Assembly: GCF_001311885.1 (NCBI RefSeq)
Contig: NZ_BBCE01000003.1
Location: forward strand, 62,001-126,000
DNA: 64,000 nucleotides
Reading direction: 5' to 3'
Source: Syntrophomonas palmitatica JCM 14374
Lineage (GTDB): Bacteria; Bacillota; Syntrophomonadia; Syntrophomonadales; Syntrophomonadaceae
Shown: positions 47,676-57,214 of the stretch, piece by piece
How positions within the stretch are numbered: position 1 is the stretch's first letter
Layout: each line of letters starts with the position of its first letter
Position numbers and translations under genes: made by a program
Notes under the pieces: model-generated
What the model was told of the DNA's origin: nothing
Seen by the model: the letters and a program-made list of their open reading frames with translations, nothing else
The model's database searches: none

Positions 47676-50119
47676 ATGAAGGCACATGAAGTTATGAATC
47701 CTATGCCTTTGCTCTTCCGCAGCGACCAGACTATCGGTCAGGCGGCTCGGATTCTGTTAGACCAGAGAGTAAACGCAGCCCTTTTGCTTGATGACTCCGG
47801 TCATATTTTGGGTATTGTAAACAAAGATCTGCTGATGGTGGCTTTAGCGGAGGGGCTTTCCGCCCAAACCAAACTTGGCGAGCTGCTTTATCCCCCGCTG
47901 CAGATGATGGATTACAACCAAGATATTCCGTATTCAGAAGATAACCAAAACACTATATCGGTAGTCGTTAAAGACGGTGCTATCGCCGGATTAATAGACC
48001 GGGGTGAAATTAACGCGCGTTATGCCATGCGGGAAAGACATAGAACGGCTGAAACCTTTGCTATTATCGATGCGGTTTCCACACCTGTAATCGCCATTGA
48101 CAAAGATGGAATAATTAATCTGTTTAATAAATGGGCCAGCCGTTTTCTAAAGATAAATGCCGGGGAAGCGTTAGGGCAAAAAATAGACGAGGTGATAAAT
48201 AATCACGAAATAGTAGAAATTCTATACAGCCCGGAACTAATAACCGCCAGTAAAATAATGTTGGGCGAATCTACCTTTGTGCCGTTTTGTAAGAACGTTG
48301 TTAAAGACCAGGAAATCGTAGGTCGTGTTCTGGTTTTACGTGACGTATCTGAGTTAGAACAAGTTCTGCGGGAATCAGAATATATCAGCCAGCTCAACCG
48401 GGAGTTGGAAGCTATTATTGAGTCCTCTTTTGACGGCCTTTATGTTACTGACGGCTTTGCCAATACCCTGAGACTTAATAAGGGCTTTGAACGAATAATG
48501 GGTATTTATAAAGAACAATGTGTAGGACGAAATATGGCGGAACTGGTTGAGGACGGTGTTTTTTCCCGTTCCGGTACACTGCTGGCATTGGAAAAGAAAG
48601 AGAGGGTTACCATCAGTCTGGTCGCCAGCACCGGAAAGGAAGCCCTGGTTACAAGCACACCTATATTTGATGAAGAAGGCAATGTCATCCTAGTAGTTAC
48701 CAATGTGCGTGATATAACGGAGTTAAATGAACTGCAGCGCAAATTAGATCAGATGGAAGGGTTGCGCGAACGGGAAATGGAGGCGGTTATAGAATCCTCT
48801 TTTGACGGTCTTTATGTAACCGATGGCGAAGCCAACACCCTCAGATTAAATAAAGGGTTTGAACGTATTATGGGTGTTAATGCCGCCGAGTGCGTGGGGA
48901 AGAATATGGAGGAATTAGTAGCTAACGGTATATTTTCTCGTTCCGGCACGCTGCTGGCTTTGCAGAAGCGTGAACCGGTAACCATAACCCTGGTTTCAAA
49001 AACGGGTAAAGAAGCCCTGGTTACCAGCAACCCTATTTTTGATGAAGAGGGTAATATTATAATGGTGGTTACCAATGTGCGTGATATTACGGAATTAAAT
49101 GATTTGCAGCGCCGCCTGGAGCATATGGAAAGCCTGCGCCAGTTTTATGAAACGGAATTACAGCAGTTAAAACTGGCCACTTCACATAATATGGTGGTTA
49201 ATTCTGACAAAATGAAAGAGGTCGTAAACCTGGCTTTAAGAATAGCTAATGTTGATTCAACCGTCCTTATACAGGGGGAATCAGGTGTAGGCAAAGAACT
49301 CATAGCCGGTCTTATACATTCCAGCAGCAACAGGAAAAACGGACCCTTTATTAAGGTAAACTGTGGCGCCATCCCTGAAAACCTTCTGGAAAGCGAACTA
49401 TTTGGTTATGAAGCCGGGGCTTTTACCGGAGCGCATAAAGATGGCAAGATGGGATTTTTCGAGCTGGCTGAAGGCGGGGTTTTATTCCTGGATGAAATCG
49501 GAGAGCTGCCGCTCAACTTACAGGTTAAATTGTTAAGGGCCTTGCAGGATAGGGAAATCGTACGGGTAGGCGGAGTGACCCCTATTAAAGTAGATATACG
49601 TATATTGGCCGGAACCAATCGCAACCTGGCGGAAATGATTGACAATAAACAATTTAGATTGGATCTTTTTTATCGTTTGAATGTAATACCTATTAATGTG
49701 CCTCCTTTACGGGAACGTTTGGAGGATATCCCGATGTTGGCAAACTATTTTTTGAATTTTTATAATAATAAATATGCTTTGGATAAAAGAATAGATAATA
49801 GTGTAATGGAAAAACTATTAGATTACTCCTGGCCCGGTAATGTCAGGGAACTGGAAAACCTCATAGAAAGATTGGTTATAACAAGTGTTAACAATATAAT
49901 TAGTTTGCGAGATCTGCAACCTACTTAAGTAATGTAGATTTTTCAGCTTACCCTGGCGAACTGGTTCCTTTGAAGCAGGCGGTGGAAACTACCGAACGAG
50001 AATTATTAGAAAATGCCTTTAACCGTTATCACTCTACGTACCAGGTTGCAAGGGTATTAGAAGTAAACCAATCCACCATAGTTCGTAAGGCGGCTAAATA
50101 CGGGCTTAAATTCCAATAA
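47676..50119 (+). CDS. Sigma-54-dependent activator with CBS, three PAS, AAA+ and Fis HTH (frame broken near 49922)
   Basis: About 814 residues. A CBS pair (1-115) comes first, then PAS 1 (about 125-240) and two nearly identical PAS units (about 245-490). The AAA+ domain (about 500-740) has Walker A GESGVGKE, the sigma-54 contact loop GAFTGA and Walker B LFLDEIGEL. The Fis-type helix-turn-helix (STYQVARVLEVNQSTIVRKA) lies in the next frame after one lost base near 49922. Such proteins remodel sigma-54 RNA polymerase in response to a ligand or redox state. It ends head-on against the beta-oxidation operon and may control it (inference). ATG 47676 follows GTGAGGCGG. Confidence 0.9.
48407..49140 (+). 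repeat. Tandem duplication of a PAS unit (about 372 bp period)
   Basis: The two copies start near 48407 and 48779 and encode nearly the same 124 residues (SSFDGLYVTDG, NTLRLNKGFERIMG, FSRSGTLLAL, TNVRDITELN). Confidence 0.85.
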
Positions 50120-50120
50120 T

Positions 50121-50157
50121 AAAAAAACAGCCGGGTTGTTAACCCGGCTGTTTTTTA
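50121..50157. terminator. Bidirectional terminator
   Basis: ACAGCCGGGTT pairs with AACCCGGCTGT around a GTT loop, with an A run before and a T run after. It separates the convergent activator gene and beta-oxidation operon. Confidence 0.93.
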
Positions 50158-50162
50158 TTAGT

Positions 50163-51995
50163 TTACATAAAGCATTCTTCAGGCATATCGACCGCACTGG
50201 TGTCGGCAAGCTTCATGGCCTTCAGAATTCCAAATATATTGGGAACCACATTCATGACAAAGAACTTGGCGGTAGCAATTTTGCTCTTATAGAAATTGGC
50301 GTCATAATGATCTTCGCCCAGTTCAGCTAACTTCTTGGCAGCTAGGACGCCCTGCGACAGGATAAGCTTGCCGCCCAGGGTCATAGCGCCCGCATACATT
50401 GTGCGAGTGGCAAATAATTGAACCAGCTTTTGCTGATCGCCTCTCCAGCCATTGGTCATATCGACTATTTCTTTGAAAGCCGCAAAGGCTTCAGCCATCA
50501 AATCGAATTGAGCCGCGAATTCCGGAGTCTTCTCGTTAGCGATGAAATCGCCGATTTGAGCCATCCATTTGGCGAAAGGTTCACCCTTCTTCATAGTGAA
50601 CTTGCGGCCGGTGAAGTCCTGTGATTGGATAAAGTTGGTGCCTTCCCACAAGGAGTAGATCTTGCAGTCGCGGGCCAGGGATGCGGGGGCGTATTCTTCC
50701 ATGAAACCGTACCCTCCGTGCACCTGAATAGCTTCAGCTGTCATCTGCCATGCCATATCGGATATAAAAGCTTTACATAACGGATTCTGGATCATGAAGA
50801 AGTCTTCGGCTTCTTCTCTTTCTTCTTCCGTGGAAGCTTCTTTGGACATATCGATATAGTAATAGGAGGTGTAGATCATCGCCCGGCAGGCTTCCATCAT
50901 AGACTTTTGCAGCATCAGCATGCGGCGGACGTCTTCATGTTCGATGATCCTAACGCTCGGTCCCTTGGGATTGGAAGAGTGCGGGCTCTGTACGCGCGCT
51001 TTGGCATAATCCAGAGCCGCATAGTAAGCTGCCCCGATACAACCCAGGGAGAAGATACCGGTGTTAATGCGTTCTTCGTTCATCATTTGGAACATCTGAG
51101 CCATACCTTTGCCGCGGCCGTCTACCGGACCTTCGCCGATCATCCAGCCATAGCAGTCGTTATTTTCGCCAAATGCCAGGGTGCAGGTGGCGGAACCGTG
51201 AATGCCCAGCTTGTGTTCGATACCTACGGTAGTGACATCATTCCATTTGGTAATATTGCCGTCATCATCAACCCAGAATTTGGGAACCATTAAGCAGTTA
51301 ATGCCGGCGGTGCCGGGTTTGCCGTCCGGAGTTTTGGCTAATACCAGGTGAATGATGTTAGAAACGCAGTCACTGTCACCAGTGGTGATAAAGCATTTCT
51401 GGCCTTTAACTTTGTAGAGGCCGGGGGTATCGGTGGGGAAGCACTTGGTGGAAACCGCTCCGACTTCGGAGCCTGCGCCGGGTTCGGTCAGGCACATGGA
51501 ACCGCCCCATTCACCAGAGTACATCTTGGGCAGGTATAGATCCTTGAACTTCTGTGCAGCGTTGTACTGGATAACAGTAGTAGCGCCCTGAGTCAGGCAC
51601 CACAACATAACCATAGCCGGAGATGCCCCGGACTGCATTTCTAAAATAGGAGCATACCAGGCCAAAGGCATACGGCCTTCAACTTCACGATCGCCGAACT
51701 GCGGGCCAAGACCAGCTTCGCAAACCGTATTATAAACAGTCTTGAAAACATCAGGGCTGACTACGGCATGCTCGTTGCCGCCGACATGCTTGAAACCAAT
51801 TTCATCGGCTTCTTTATTGGCCGGGCAGATTACATCTCGGCAAATCTTATAGTTTACATCCAGAAAACCGTCCAGATCATCAATTCCATAATAATCCTTG
51901 TAACCATCGCAGGACAAAAGTTTTTCCATGTCCAGCCATTCTTTCATCTGGAATTTGATGTCTCTCATCTGATAGAGATAATTATTATGCGGCAA
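50163..51995 (-). CDS. Acyl-CoA dehydrogenase, long (about 610-residue) form
   Basis: About 610 residues from a TTG start (51995), 7 bases after GGAGGG; an ATG 15 bases earlier overlaps that site. It has the acyl-CoA dehydrogenase core with FAD/substrate motifs CLTEPGAGSE, KCFITTGD, QVHGGYGFMEEY and the base-bearing SLWEGTNFIQ, plus a C-terminal extension of the AcdC/DUF type. Such enzymes oxidise acyl-CoA (here presumably butyryl-CoA) to enoyl-CoA and need an electron acceptor such as EtfAB, not in the window. It is the last gene of the crt-hbd-thl-CoA transferase-acd set. Confidence 0.92.
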   Translation of the reverse strand: MPHNNYLYQMRDIKFQMKEWLDMEKLLSCDGYKDYYGIDDLDGFLDVNYKICRDVICPANKEADEIGFKHVGGNEHAVVSPDVFKTVYNTVCEAGLGPQFGDREVEGRMPLAWYAPILEMQSGASPAMVMLWCLTQGATTVIQYNAAQKFKDLYLPKMYSGEWGGSMCLTEPGAGSEVGAVSTKCFPTDTPGLYKVKGQKCFITTGDSDCVSNIIHLVLAKTPDGKPGTAGINCLMVPKFWVDDDGNITKWNDVTTVGIEHKLGIHGSATCTLAFGENNDCYGWMIGEGPVDGRGKGMAQMFQMMNEERINTGIFSLGCIGAAYYAALDYAKARVQSPHSSNPKGPSVRIIEHEDVRRMLMLQKSMMEACRAMIYTSYYYIDMSKEASTEEEREEAEDFFMIQNPLCKAFISDMAWQMTAEAIQVHGGYGFMEEYAPASLARDCKIYSLWEGTNFIQSQDFTGRKFTMKKGEPFAKWMAQIGDFIANEKTPEFAAQFDLMAEAFAAFKEIVDMTNGWRGDQQKLVQLFATRTMYAGAMTLGGKLILSQGVLAAKKLAELGEDHYDANFYKSKIATAKFFVMNVVPNIFGILKAMKLADTSAVDMPEECFM

Positions 51996-52010
51996 TACTA
52001 TTCCCTCCAT

Positions 52011-52094
52011 TTCTTAATCTGTTAATCAATGATAATACGACATAGTGTCAAGAAAATCCTCTATTGACACCAAACACAACAATTAGGACTAATT
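52011..52094. other. Intercistronic region with inverted repeat before acd
   Basis: GTGTCAA and TTGACAC (about 52046-52071) form an inverted repeat across 12 bases between the CoA transferase and acyl-CoA dehydrogenase genes. It could be an mRNA hairpin or an operator. Confidence 0.35.
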
Positions 52095-53459
52095 TTACAA
52101 AGCTATCTTCTGTGCATCCTGTTTATTGGTTCTTCTCCAGATTTTCATAGCTTCAGCCTGTTTAACCAATTCATCTCTGAATTGAGGATCAGCAATATCG
52201 ATCAATCCTTCGGCCCTTTCCCAGGTGCTCTTGCCTTTCAGACAGACCTTGCCGTATTCAGTTACAATATAATGAGCTGTGGTGCGGGAGTCAGTTACAA
52301 TACTGCCATTTTTTAAAGTGGGCACAATTCTGGATGCTGGCTGGCCGCCTTTGTTATAGGTTGAGGATAAACAAATAAAGCTCTTGCCGCCTTTGGAAAG
52401 ATAAGCGCCCATAACAAAATCTAACTGACCACCGGTACCGCTGATATGCTTAATACCCGATGATTCCGCGCAAACCTGCCCAAAAAGGTCAACTTCAACC
52501 GCATTATTAATAGACATAAAATTGTCAATACGGCCTACTGTATAGGGATCATTGGTATAATCAACCGGATAACTAGCTACAGCGGGATTATCATTTATAA
52601 AGTCATATAACTTGTTAGTGCCTGCGCCTAACGCGAAGGATTGACGGAAACGATCTATCGATTTTCTCGCGCCGGTTATTTTTCCAGCGTTATATATATC
52701 AACAAACGCGTCTACATACATCTCGGTATGCACACCCAGATCCTTCAGATCTGATTCTGCGATCATCATACCTACTGCATTGGGCATCCCGCCGATTCCC
52801 AGCTGCAAACATGCTCCATTAGGAATTTCTTCCACAATTAATTGCGCCACCTTTGAATCAACCTCGGTGGGAGGCGCTGATCCAAGCTGAGGCAGATCAG
52901 CATTGGAACCTTCAACAATAAAATCAACCTGTGATATATGAATGGAATCTTCATAACCTCCCAGGCATCTTGGCATTTTTTCATTTACTTCTACTACTAC
53001 ATAATCGGATTTTTCACATACTGCGGTTTGATGCGAGGCCTGGGGACCATAGTTAAAATAACCATGTTTATCCATGGGGGCAACCTGGAAATACGCTACC
53101 GAAATACGGTCAACGTTTTCACGATAATACCTGGGGACTTCTGAATACCGGATAGGAGAGTAAAATCCACATCCCATATCGAGAATTTTACGGTCAACAC
53201 CAGTACAATGCCATGAATTCCAGGTAAAATGTGCGCCGGGATTTTCGATCTTAAAAATTTCCGGCATCCATAGAGTTACACCGCCTCTAACCTTTACATC
53301 CACTAATTCTTCAGCTCTGGCAGCCAGAGCCTTATCTACGTCACGAGCATGTCCCACACACCAACCATAGTCAATCCAGTCACCTGATTTTACCAGCTTT
53401 GCTGCTTCTTCAGCACTTATAAGCTTGTTTTTGTATTCTTCCATAAATGTGCTGGCCAT
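52095..53459 (-). CDS. Butyryl-CoA:acetate CoA-transferase family (acetyl-CoA hydrolase/transferase)
   Basis: 454 residues from ATG 53459 after GGAGGG. The fold class is shown by [22 protein letters not shown] (with the CoA-binding catalytic Glu) and [12 protein letters not shown]. Members swap CoA between short acids, for example activating butyrate with acetyl-CoA at no ATP cost, which suits a syntrophic butyrate oxidiser. Whether it prefers butyrate or 4-hydroxybutyrate is not shown. A hairpin separates it from thl, so it may also have its own promoter. Confidence 0.9.
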   Translation of the reverse strand: MASTFMEEYKNKLISAEEAAKLVKSGDWIDYGWCVGHARDVDKALAARAEELVDVKVRGGVTLWMPEIFKIENPGAHFTWNSWHCTGVDRKILDMGCGFYSPIRYSEVPRYYRENVDRISVAYFQVAPMDKHGYFNYGPQASHQTAVCEKSDYVVVEVNEKMPRCLGGYEDSIHISQVDFIVEGSNADLPQLGSAPPTEVDSKVAQLIVEEIPNGACLQLGIGGMPNAVGMMIAESDLKDLGVHTEMYVDAFVDIYNAGKITGARKSIDRFRQSFALGAGTNKLYDFINDNPAVASYPVDYTNDPYTVGRIDNFMSINNAVEVDLFGQVCAESSGIKHISGTGGQLDFVMGAYLSKGGKSFICLSSTYNKGGQPASRIVPTLKNGSIVTDSRTTAHYIVTEYGKVCLKGKSTWERAEGLIDIADPQFRDELVKQAEAMKIWRRTNKQDAQKIAL

Positions 53460-53508
53460 GATTACTAACCCTCCTTCTCCATTCAAACCCTACAACTTAT
53501 TAATAAAC

Positions 53509-53542
53509 CCTGTGCGAAATCCAAATAGGAACTTCGCACAGG
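53509..53542 (-). terminator. Intra-operon hairpin between thl and the CoA-transferase gene
   Basis: CCTGTGCGAA pairs perfectly with TTCGCACAGG across 14 bases; on the minus strand it is followed by GTTTATTAAT rather than a long T run. It may attenuate or process the mRNA. Confidence 0.5.
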
Positions 53543-53583
53543 CATGTTGATTTTTAGAACTTTTATAGAATCATGCGCCGCAA

Positions 53584-54764
53584 TTACATTTCAACTATCA
53601 AGGCAGTACCCATGCCGCCGCCGATACACAGGGTGGCCAAACCGTATTTTGAACCTCTTCTCTTCATTTCAAAGAGCAGGGTGCAGAGGATACGACCGCC
53701 GGAAGCGCCAATAGGATGTCCGATAGCAATAGCGCCGCCATTTACATTTACCTTATCCATTTTATCGGCCCAGCCCATGTCACGAGCCACAGCAATAGAT
53801 TGTGCCGCAAAGGCTCATTGGCTTCAATCAAATCCAAATCGTCTACGGTTAAACCGGCTTTCTGCAGAGCCTTCTTGCTGGCGGGTACAGGTCCGATACC
53901 CATAATCTTAGGATCTACGCCGCCGGAAGCATAGCTGACGATTTTAGCCAGGGGCTTGATACCCAGTTCATCAGCTTTTTCCTTGCTCATAACAATGAAA
54001 CCTGCAGCGCCGTCGTTAATACCGGAAGCATTACCGGCGGTTACACTGCCGTCTTTCTTAAAGGCTGGTTTCAGTCCGGCTAATTTATCCGCCGTTGTAG
54101 CTTTGGGGAATTCATCGGTATCAAATACGATGTCACCTTTTTTGCCGGGAATAACTACAGGAACGATTTCCTCTTTGAATTTACCTTCTGCGATAGCCTT
54201 GAGAGCCAACTCCTGACTTCTAAGACCAAAAGCATCCTGTTCTTCTCTGGTTATGCCCCACTGTTCGTTGATATTTTCAGCGGTAATACCCATATGGTAA
54301 TTATTGAAAGCTTCCCAGAGTCCGTCTTTAATCATGCAGTCAATCAGGGTGCCGGGACCCATACGATAACCGTAGCGGGCCTTATCCAGAGCATAAGGAG
54401 CCATGCTCATGCTTTCCATACCACCAGCCAGGATTATATCAGCATCTCCGGCTTTAATAACCTGAGCGGCCAGGCTGACAGCCTTCAAACCGGAACCGCA
54501 AACTTTATTAATGGTGAAAGCGGTAACTTCCTGGGGAATGCCGGCCTTTATCATAGCTTGACGAGCTACGTTCTGTCCTTGAGCGGCTTGCAGTACGCAG
54601 CCAAAAATAACTTCATCTAACTGATTGGCATTAATCCCAGCCCGTTTTACAGCTTCAGCCATGACGACGCTGCCCAATTGAACTGCCGGGGTATCTTTCA
54701 GGGTGCCGCCAAAATTTCCAACCGGTGTACGGCAAGCGGATACGATTACAACTTCTCTTGACAT
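53584..54764 (-). CDS. thl: Acetyl-CoA acetyltransferase (thiolase), frame broken near 53808
   Basis: 393 residues once one G is restored ([18 protein letters not shown]), exactly the family size. Active-site residues are present: the acyl-carrier Cys in [11 protein letters not shown], His in [10 protein letters not shown] and the second Cys in CIGGGMG. In butyrate oxidation it cleaves acetoacetyl-CoA to two acetyl-CoA. ATG 54764 follows AGGAGG. The downstream frame break is in a short GAG(G)CC stretch. Confidence 0.93.
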
Positions 54765-54800
54765 TAATTACATCCTCCTATATATTAAATTTTTCAATTT

Positions 54801-55640
54801 TTAATACTTAAAGAAGCCTTCGCCGGTCTTGCGGCCTAGTTTATTAGCGCGGACCATCTTAACCAGCAGCGGGCAGGGACGATATTTGGGATCGCCAAAT
54901 TCTTTGTAAAGGGTTTCCATGATTTTCAGGCAGATATCCAGTCCGATCATGTCCGCTAATGCCAGAGGTCCCATCGGATGTCCGGCGCCGAACTTCATGG
55001 AAGTATCAATATCAGCCGCATTAGCTACGCCTTCCATTAAGCAGTACATACCTTCATTCAGCATAGGAATTAAAAGTCGATTTACAACAAAGCCAGGAGC
55101 TTCATTGATTTCAACCGGTGACTTGCCCATTTTTTCAGACATAGCTTTAATAGTGTCATAGGTTTCCTGGCTGGTATTAGCGCCGCGGATAACCTCGACC
55201 AGTTTCATTGCCGGAACCGGATTGAAGAAATGCATGCCGATAACCTTGTCAGATCTGTTGGTGGCGGCAGCGATTTCGGTAACGCTTAATGCTGAGGTAT
55301 TGGTGGCCAGAATACATTCGGGTTTGCAAATAGCGTCCAGTTCCTTGAAGATAGATTTTTTGATGTCCATAACTTCAAGGGCAGCTTCGATAACCAAATC
55401 ACAGTCTGCGGCGGCAGCCATATCAACCGTACCGGAAATTCTGCCCATTACAGCCGCTTTATCTTCTGCGCTCATTTTGCCTTTTTCAACATTTTTGCCT
55501 AAAAGCTTGTCGATACCGGCAATACCTTTATCTACAAATTCCTGTTTAATATCACGTACGATTACTTCAAATCCAGCCTGGGCAGCGGTTTGCACGATAC
55601 CGGCTCCCATAGTACCTGCACCAAGTACCATTATCTTCAT
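54801..55640 (-). CDS. hbd: 3-hydroxybutyryl-CoA dehydrogenase
   Basis: 279 residues, full length. The NAD-binding [11 protein letters not shown] opens the protein; the catalytic His is in [13 protein letters not shown], and the C-terminal domain has [16 protein letters not shown]. It oxidises (S)-3-hydroxybutyryl-CoA to acetoacetyl-CoA, forming NADH. It starts 30 bases after crt and ends 36 bases before thl. Confidence 0.96.
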   Translation of the reverse strand: MKIMVLGAGTMGAGIVQTAAQAGFEVIVRDIKQEFVDKGIAGIDKLLGKNVEKGKMSAEDKAAVMGRISGTVDMAAAADCDLVIEAALEVMDIKKSIFKELDAICKPECILATNTSALSVTEIAAATNRSDKVIGMHFFNPVPAMKLVEVIRGANTSQETYDTIKAMSEKMGKSPVEINEAPGFVVNRLLIPMLNEGMYCLMEGVANAADIDTSMKFGAGHPMGPLALADMIGLDICLKIMETLYKEFGDPKYRPCPLLVKMVRANKLGRKTGEGFFKY

Positions 55641-55670
55641 GCTTATAATTACCTCCTCAATATTTAGTAT

Positions 55671-56453
55671 TTATTTTCCTGTAAAGGTAGCTTTGCGTTT
55701 TTCAATAAAAGCCTGCATCCCCTCCTTTTGATCTAAAGTTGAGAAACATAAGCCGAATAGATCGGCTTCTATAGTCATCGCCCGGTCAATATCAGTCTGG
55801 CATCCCTCATTAGCAGCGGCTTTGCTTAAACGAACCGCAATTTGCCCATTTTTGATAATCTTGCCGGCGATTTTTTTCACAGTATCCATAAGTTCCTCGG
55901 GGGCAACAACCTTGTTAACCAACCCGATCCGTAAAGCTTCATTAGCATCTATAACTTCAGCGGTAAACAGGAGCTGCTTGGCCATTCCCGGCCCTACGAT
56001 ACGGGGTAAGCGCTGGGTGCCGCCAAAACCAGGAGTAATCCCCAGGCCAACTTCAGGCTGTCCAAATTTAGCACTGGCGGAAGCAATACGAAAATCGCAG
56101 CACATGGCCAGTTCACATCCTCCTCCAAGGGCGAAACCGTTCACGGCTGCGATTACGGGTTTTTCCATAGCTTCAATTAAACGAAATACTTCCTGTCCCA
56201 GAGCCCCAAAAGCCCGGCCTTCCACTCCCGACAGGGGCTGCATAAAGGCGATATCAGCGCCTGCCACAAAAGCTTTGTCTCCTGCACCGGTTATTATTAG
56301 AACATCAATACCCGGGTCATCTTTTATCTCATTGACAGCGGCCTTGAGTTCGATTAAAGTATCTTGATTCAATGCATTCAAAGCTTTAGGGCGATTAATA
56401 CTCAAAACAGCAATACGATCCTCTTTTTCCAAAAGCAGGTTCTGGTAAATCAT
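55671..56453 (-). CDS. crt: Enoyl-CoA hydratase (crotonase)
   Basis: 260 residues from ATG 56453 after GGAGGGAGG. The oxyanion-hole segments AFVAGADIAFM and NGFALGGGCELAMCCD and the catalytic Glu region FGQPEVGLGITPGFGG are complete. It hydrates crotonyl-CoA to 3-hydroxybutyryl-CoA. It is the first gene of the beta-oxidation operon, so regulatory sites should lie upstream (56454-56700). Confidence 0.95.
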   Translation of the reverse strand: MIYQNLLLEKEDRIAVLSINRPKALNALNQDTLIELKAAVNEIKDDPGIDVLIITGAGDKAFVAGADIAFMQPLSGVEGRAFGALGQEVFRLIEAMEKPVIAAVNGFALGGGCELAMCCDFRIASASAKFGQPEVGLGITPGFGGTQRLPRIVGPGMAKQLLFTAEVIDANEALRIGLVNKVVAPEELMDTVKKIAGKIIKNGQIAVRLSKAAANEGCQTDIDRAMTIEADLFGLCFSTLDQKEGMQAFIEKRKATFTGK

Positions 56454-56655
56454 ATAAACCTCCCTCCATTCATTTAATAAAACTAGTTTGTTCAATTAAA
56501 AAGCTGATATCCTTGTTAATTGGTCCCCCTTTCTTAAAAAATTTGGAAAAAACACAGATTCCCCGGAACTGAGCTGCATTATTGCTGCGTGCCGGGTAAA
56601 ATCTGGTGCGTGTTCAGGCAAAAATTATGAAATTATCTATTTTGAACCGAAATCA

Positions 56656-56676
56656 TTGCTAATAATTTGCTAATAA
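56656..56676. promoter_or_regulatory. Direct repeat TTGCTAATAA x2 upstream of crt
   Basis: Two exact copies (56656-56665, 56667-56676) are spaced 11 bp start to start, one helical turn, about 205 bp before crt. This is a plausible activator site. I looked for a sigma-54 -24/-12 pair between here and crt and found no good match. Confidence 0.35.
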
Positions 56677-56688
56677 AAAGAAGGGGAG

Positions 56689-56762
56689 GCTGCTATTCAT
56701 GAGATGGAGTGCCGGGTTACAATGAAGTTGTGAGTGTCACTTTCACCAGAATGAATAGCAGC
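56689..56762 (+). other. Stem-loop with 12-bp perfect inverted repeat
   Basis: GCTGCTATTCAT (56689-56700) and ATGAATAGCAGC (56751-56762) flank 50 bases. It may be a small RNA or leader element before the short reading frame 56795-56866. Confidence 0.35.
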
Positions 56763-56794
56763 AAATATATAATTAAAACATTTAAGGGGGTTAC

Positions 56795-56866
56795 ATGATG
56801 ATGTATTATGTTGAACAGAAGTTGCAAATTATATGCCAGCAAAATGATTATTTTTATTTCATCTAA
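56795..56866 (+). CDS. Possible 23-residue peptide
   Basis: ATG 56795 follows TTTAAGGGGG at good spacing. The peptide MMMYYVEQKLQIICQQNDYF ends in YFI. It may be a leader peptide, or chance. Confidence 0.25.
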   Translation: MMMYYVEQKLQIICQQNDYFYFI

Positions 56867-57214
56867 GCCCTTAATTTGGCCGTAAATGAAGCTGAATATA
56901 ACTAATATTGGAAAACAAACACGTCAAAAATGCGAAAAAGCATTACATATAATGCAATAGAGCATTAGACGGAGTGTATGCGCCAGAGTCCAACAAATTG
57001 TCAAACAATTCTTAATAAAAAAGGATTGAGTTATTAACTGATGCGAAAACGCATTAAGGGGTTATTGGATATGTAGTATAGGATTAAAAAATGCTAAATA
57101 ATGACGAAAAAAATCTTGAAATATATATTAGTTATGCGTCATTTGAATTGGAGTCAAGTTTTTGGCCAATGATGACGATGAAATATGAAGAAAGCCTATT
57201 AAATAATTTATAAG
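56867..57214 (+). promoter_or_regulatory. AT-rich upstream region with three AATGC-N6-GCATT palindromes
   Basis: No gene is seen. Copies lie at 56929-56944, 56951-56966 (22 bp apart, two helical turns) and 57041-57054 (ATGC-N6-GCAT core). They look like operator sites for the gene at 57215-59011. Confidence 0.45.

Noticed and set aside
56454-56640. Sigma-54 promoter before crt
   Set aside because: GGCAC occurs (minus strand, near 56592) but the matching GC is 14 rather than 10 bases away.
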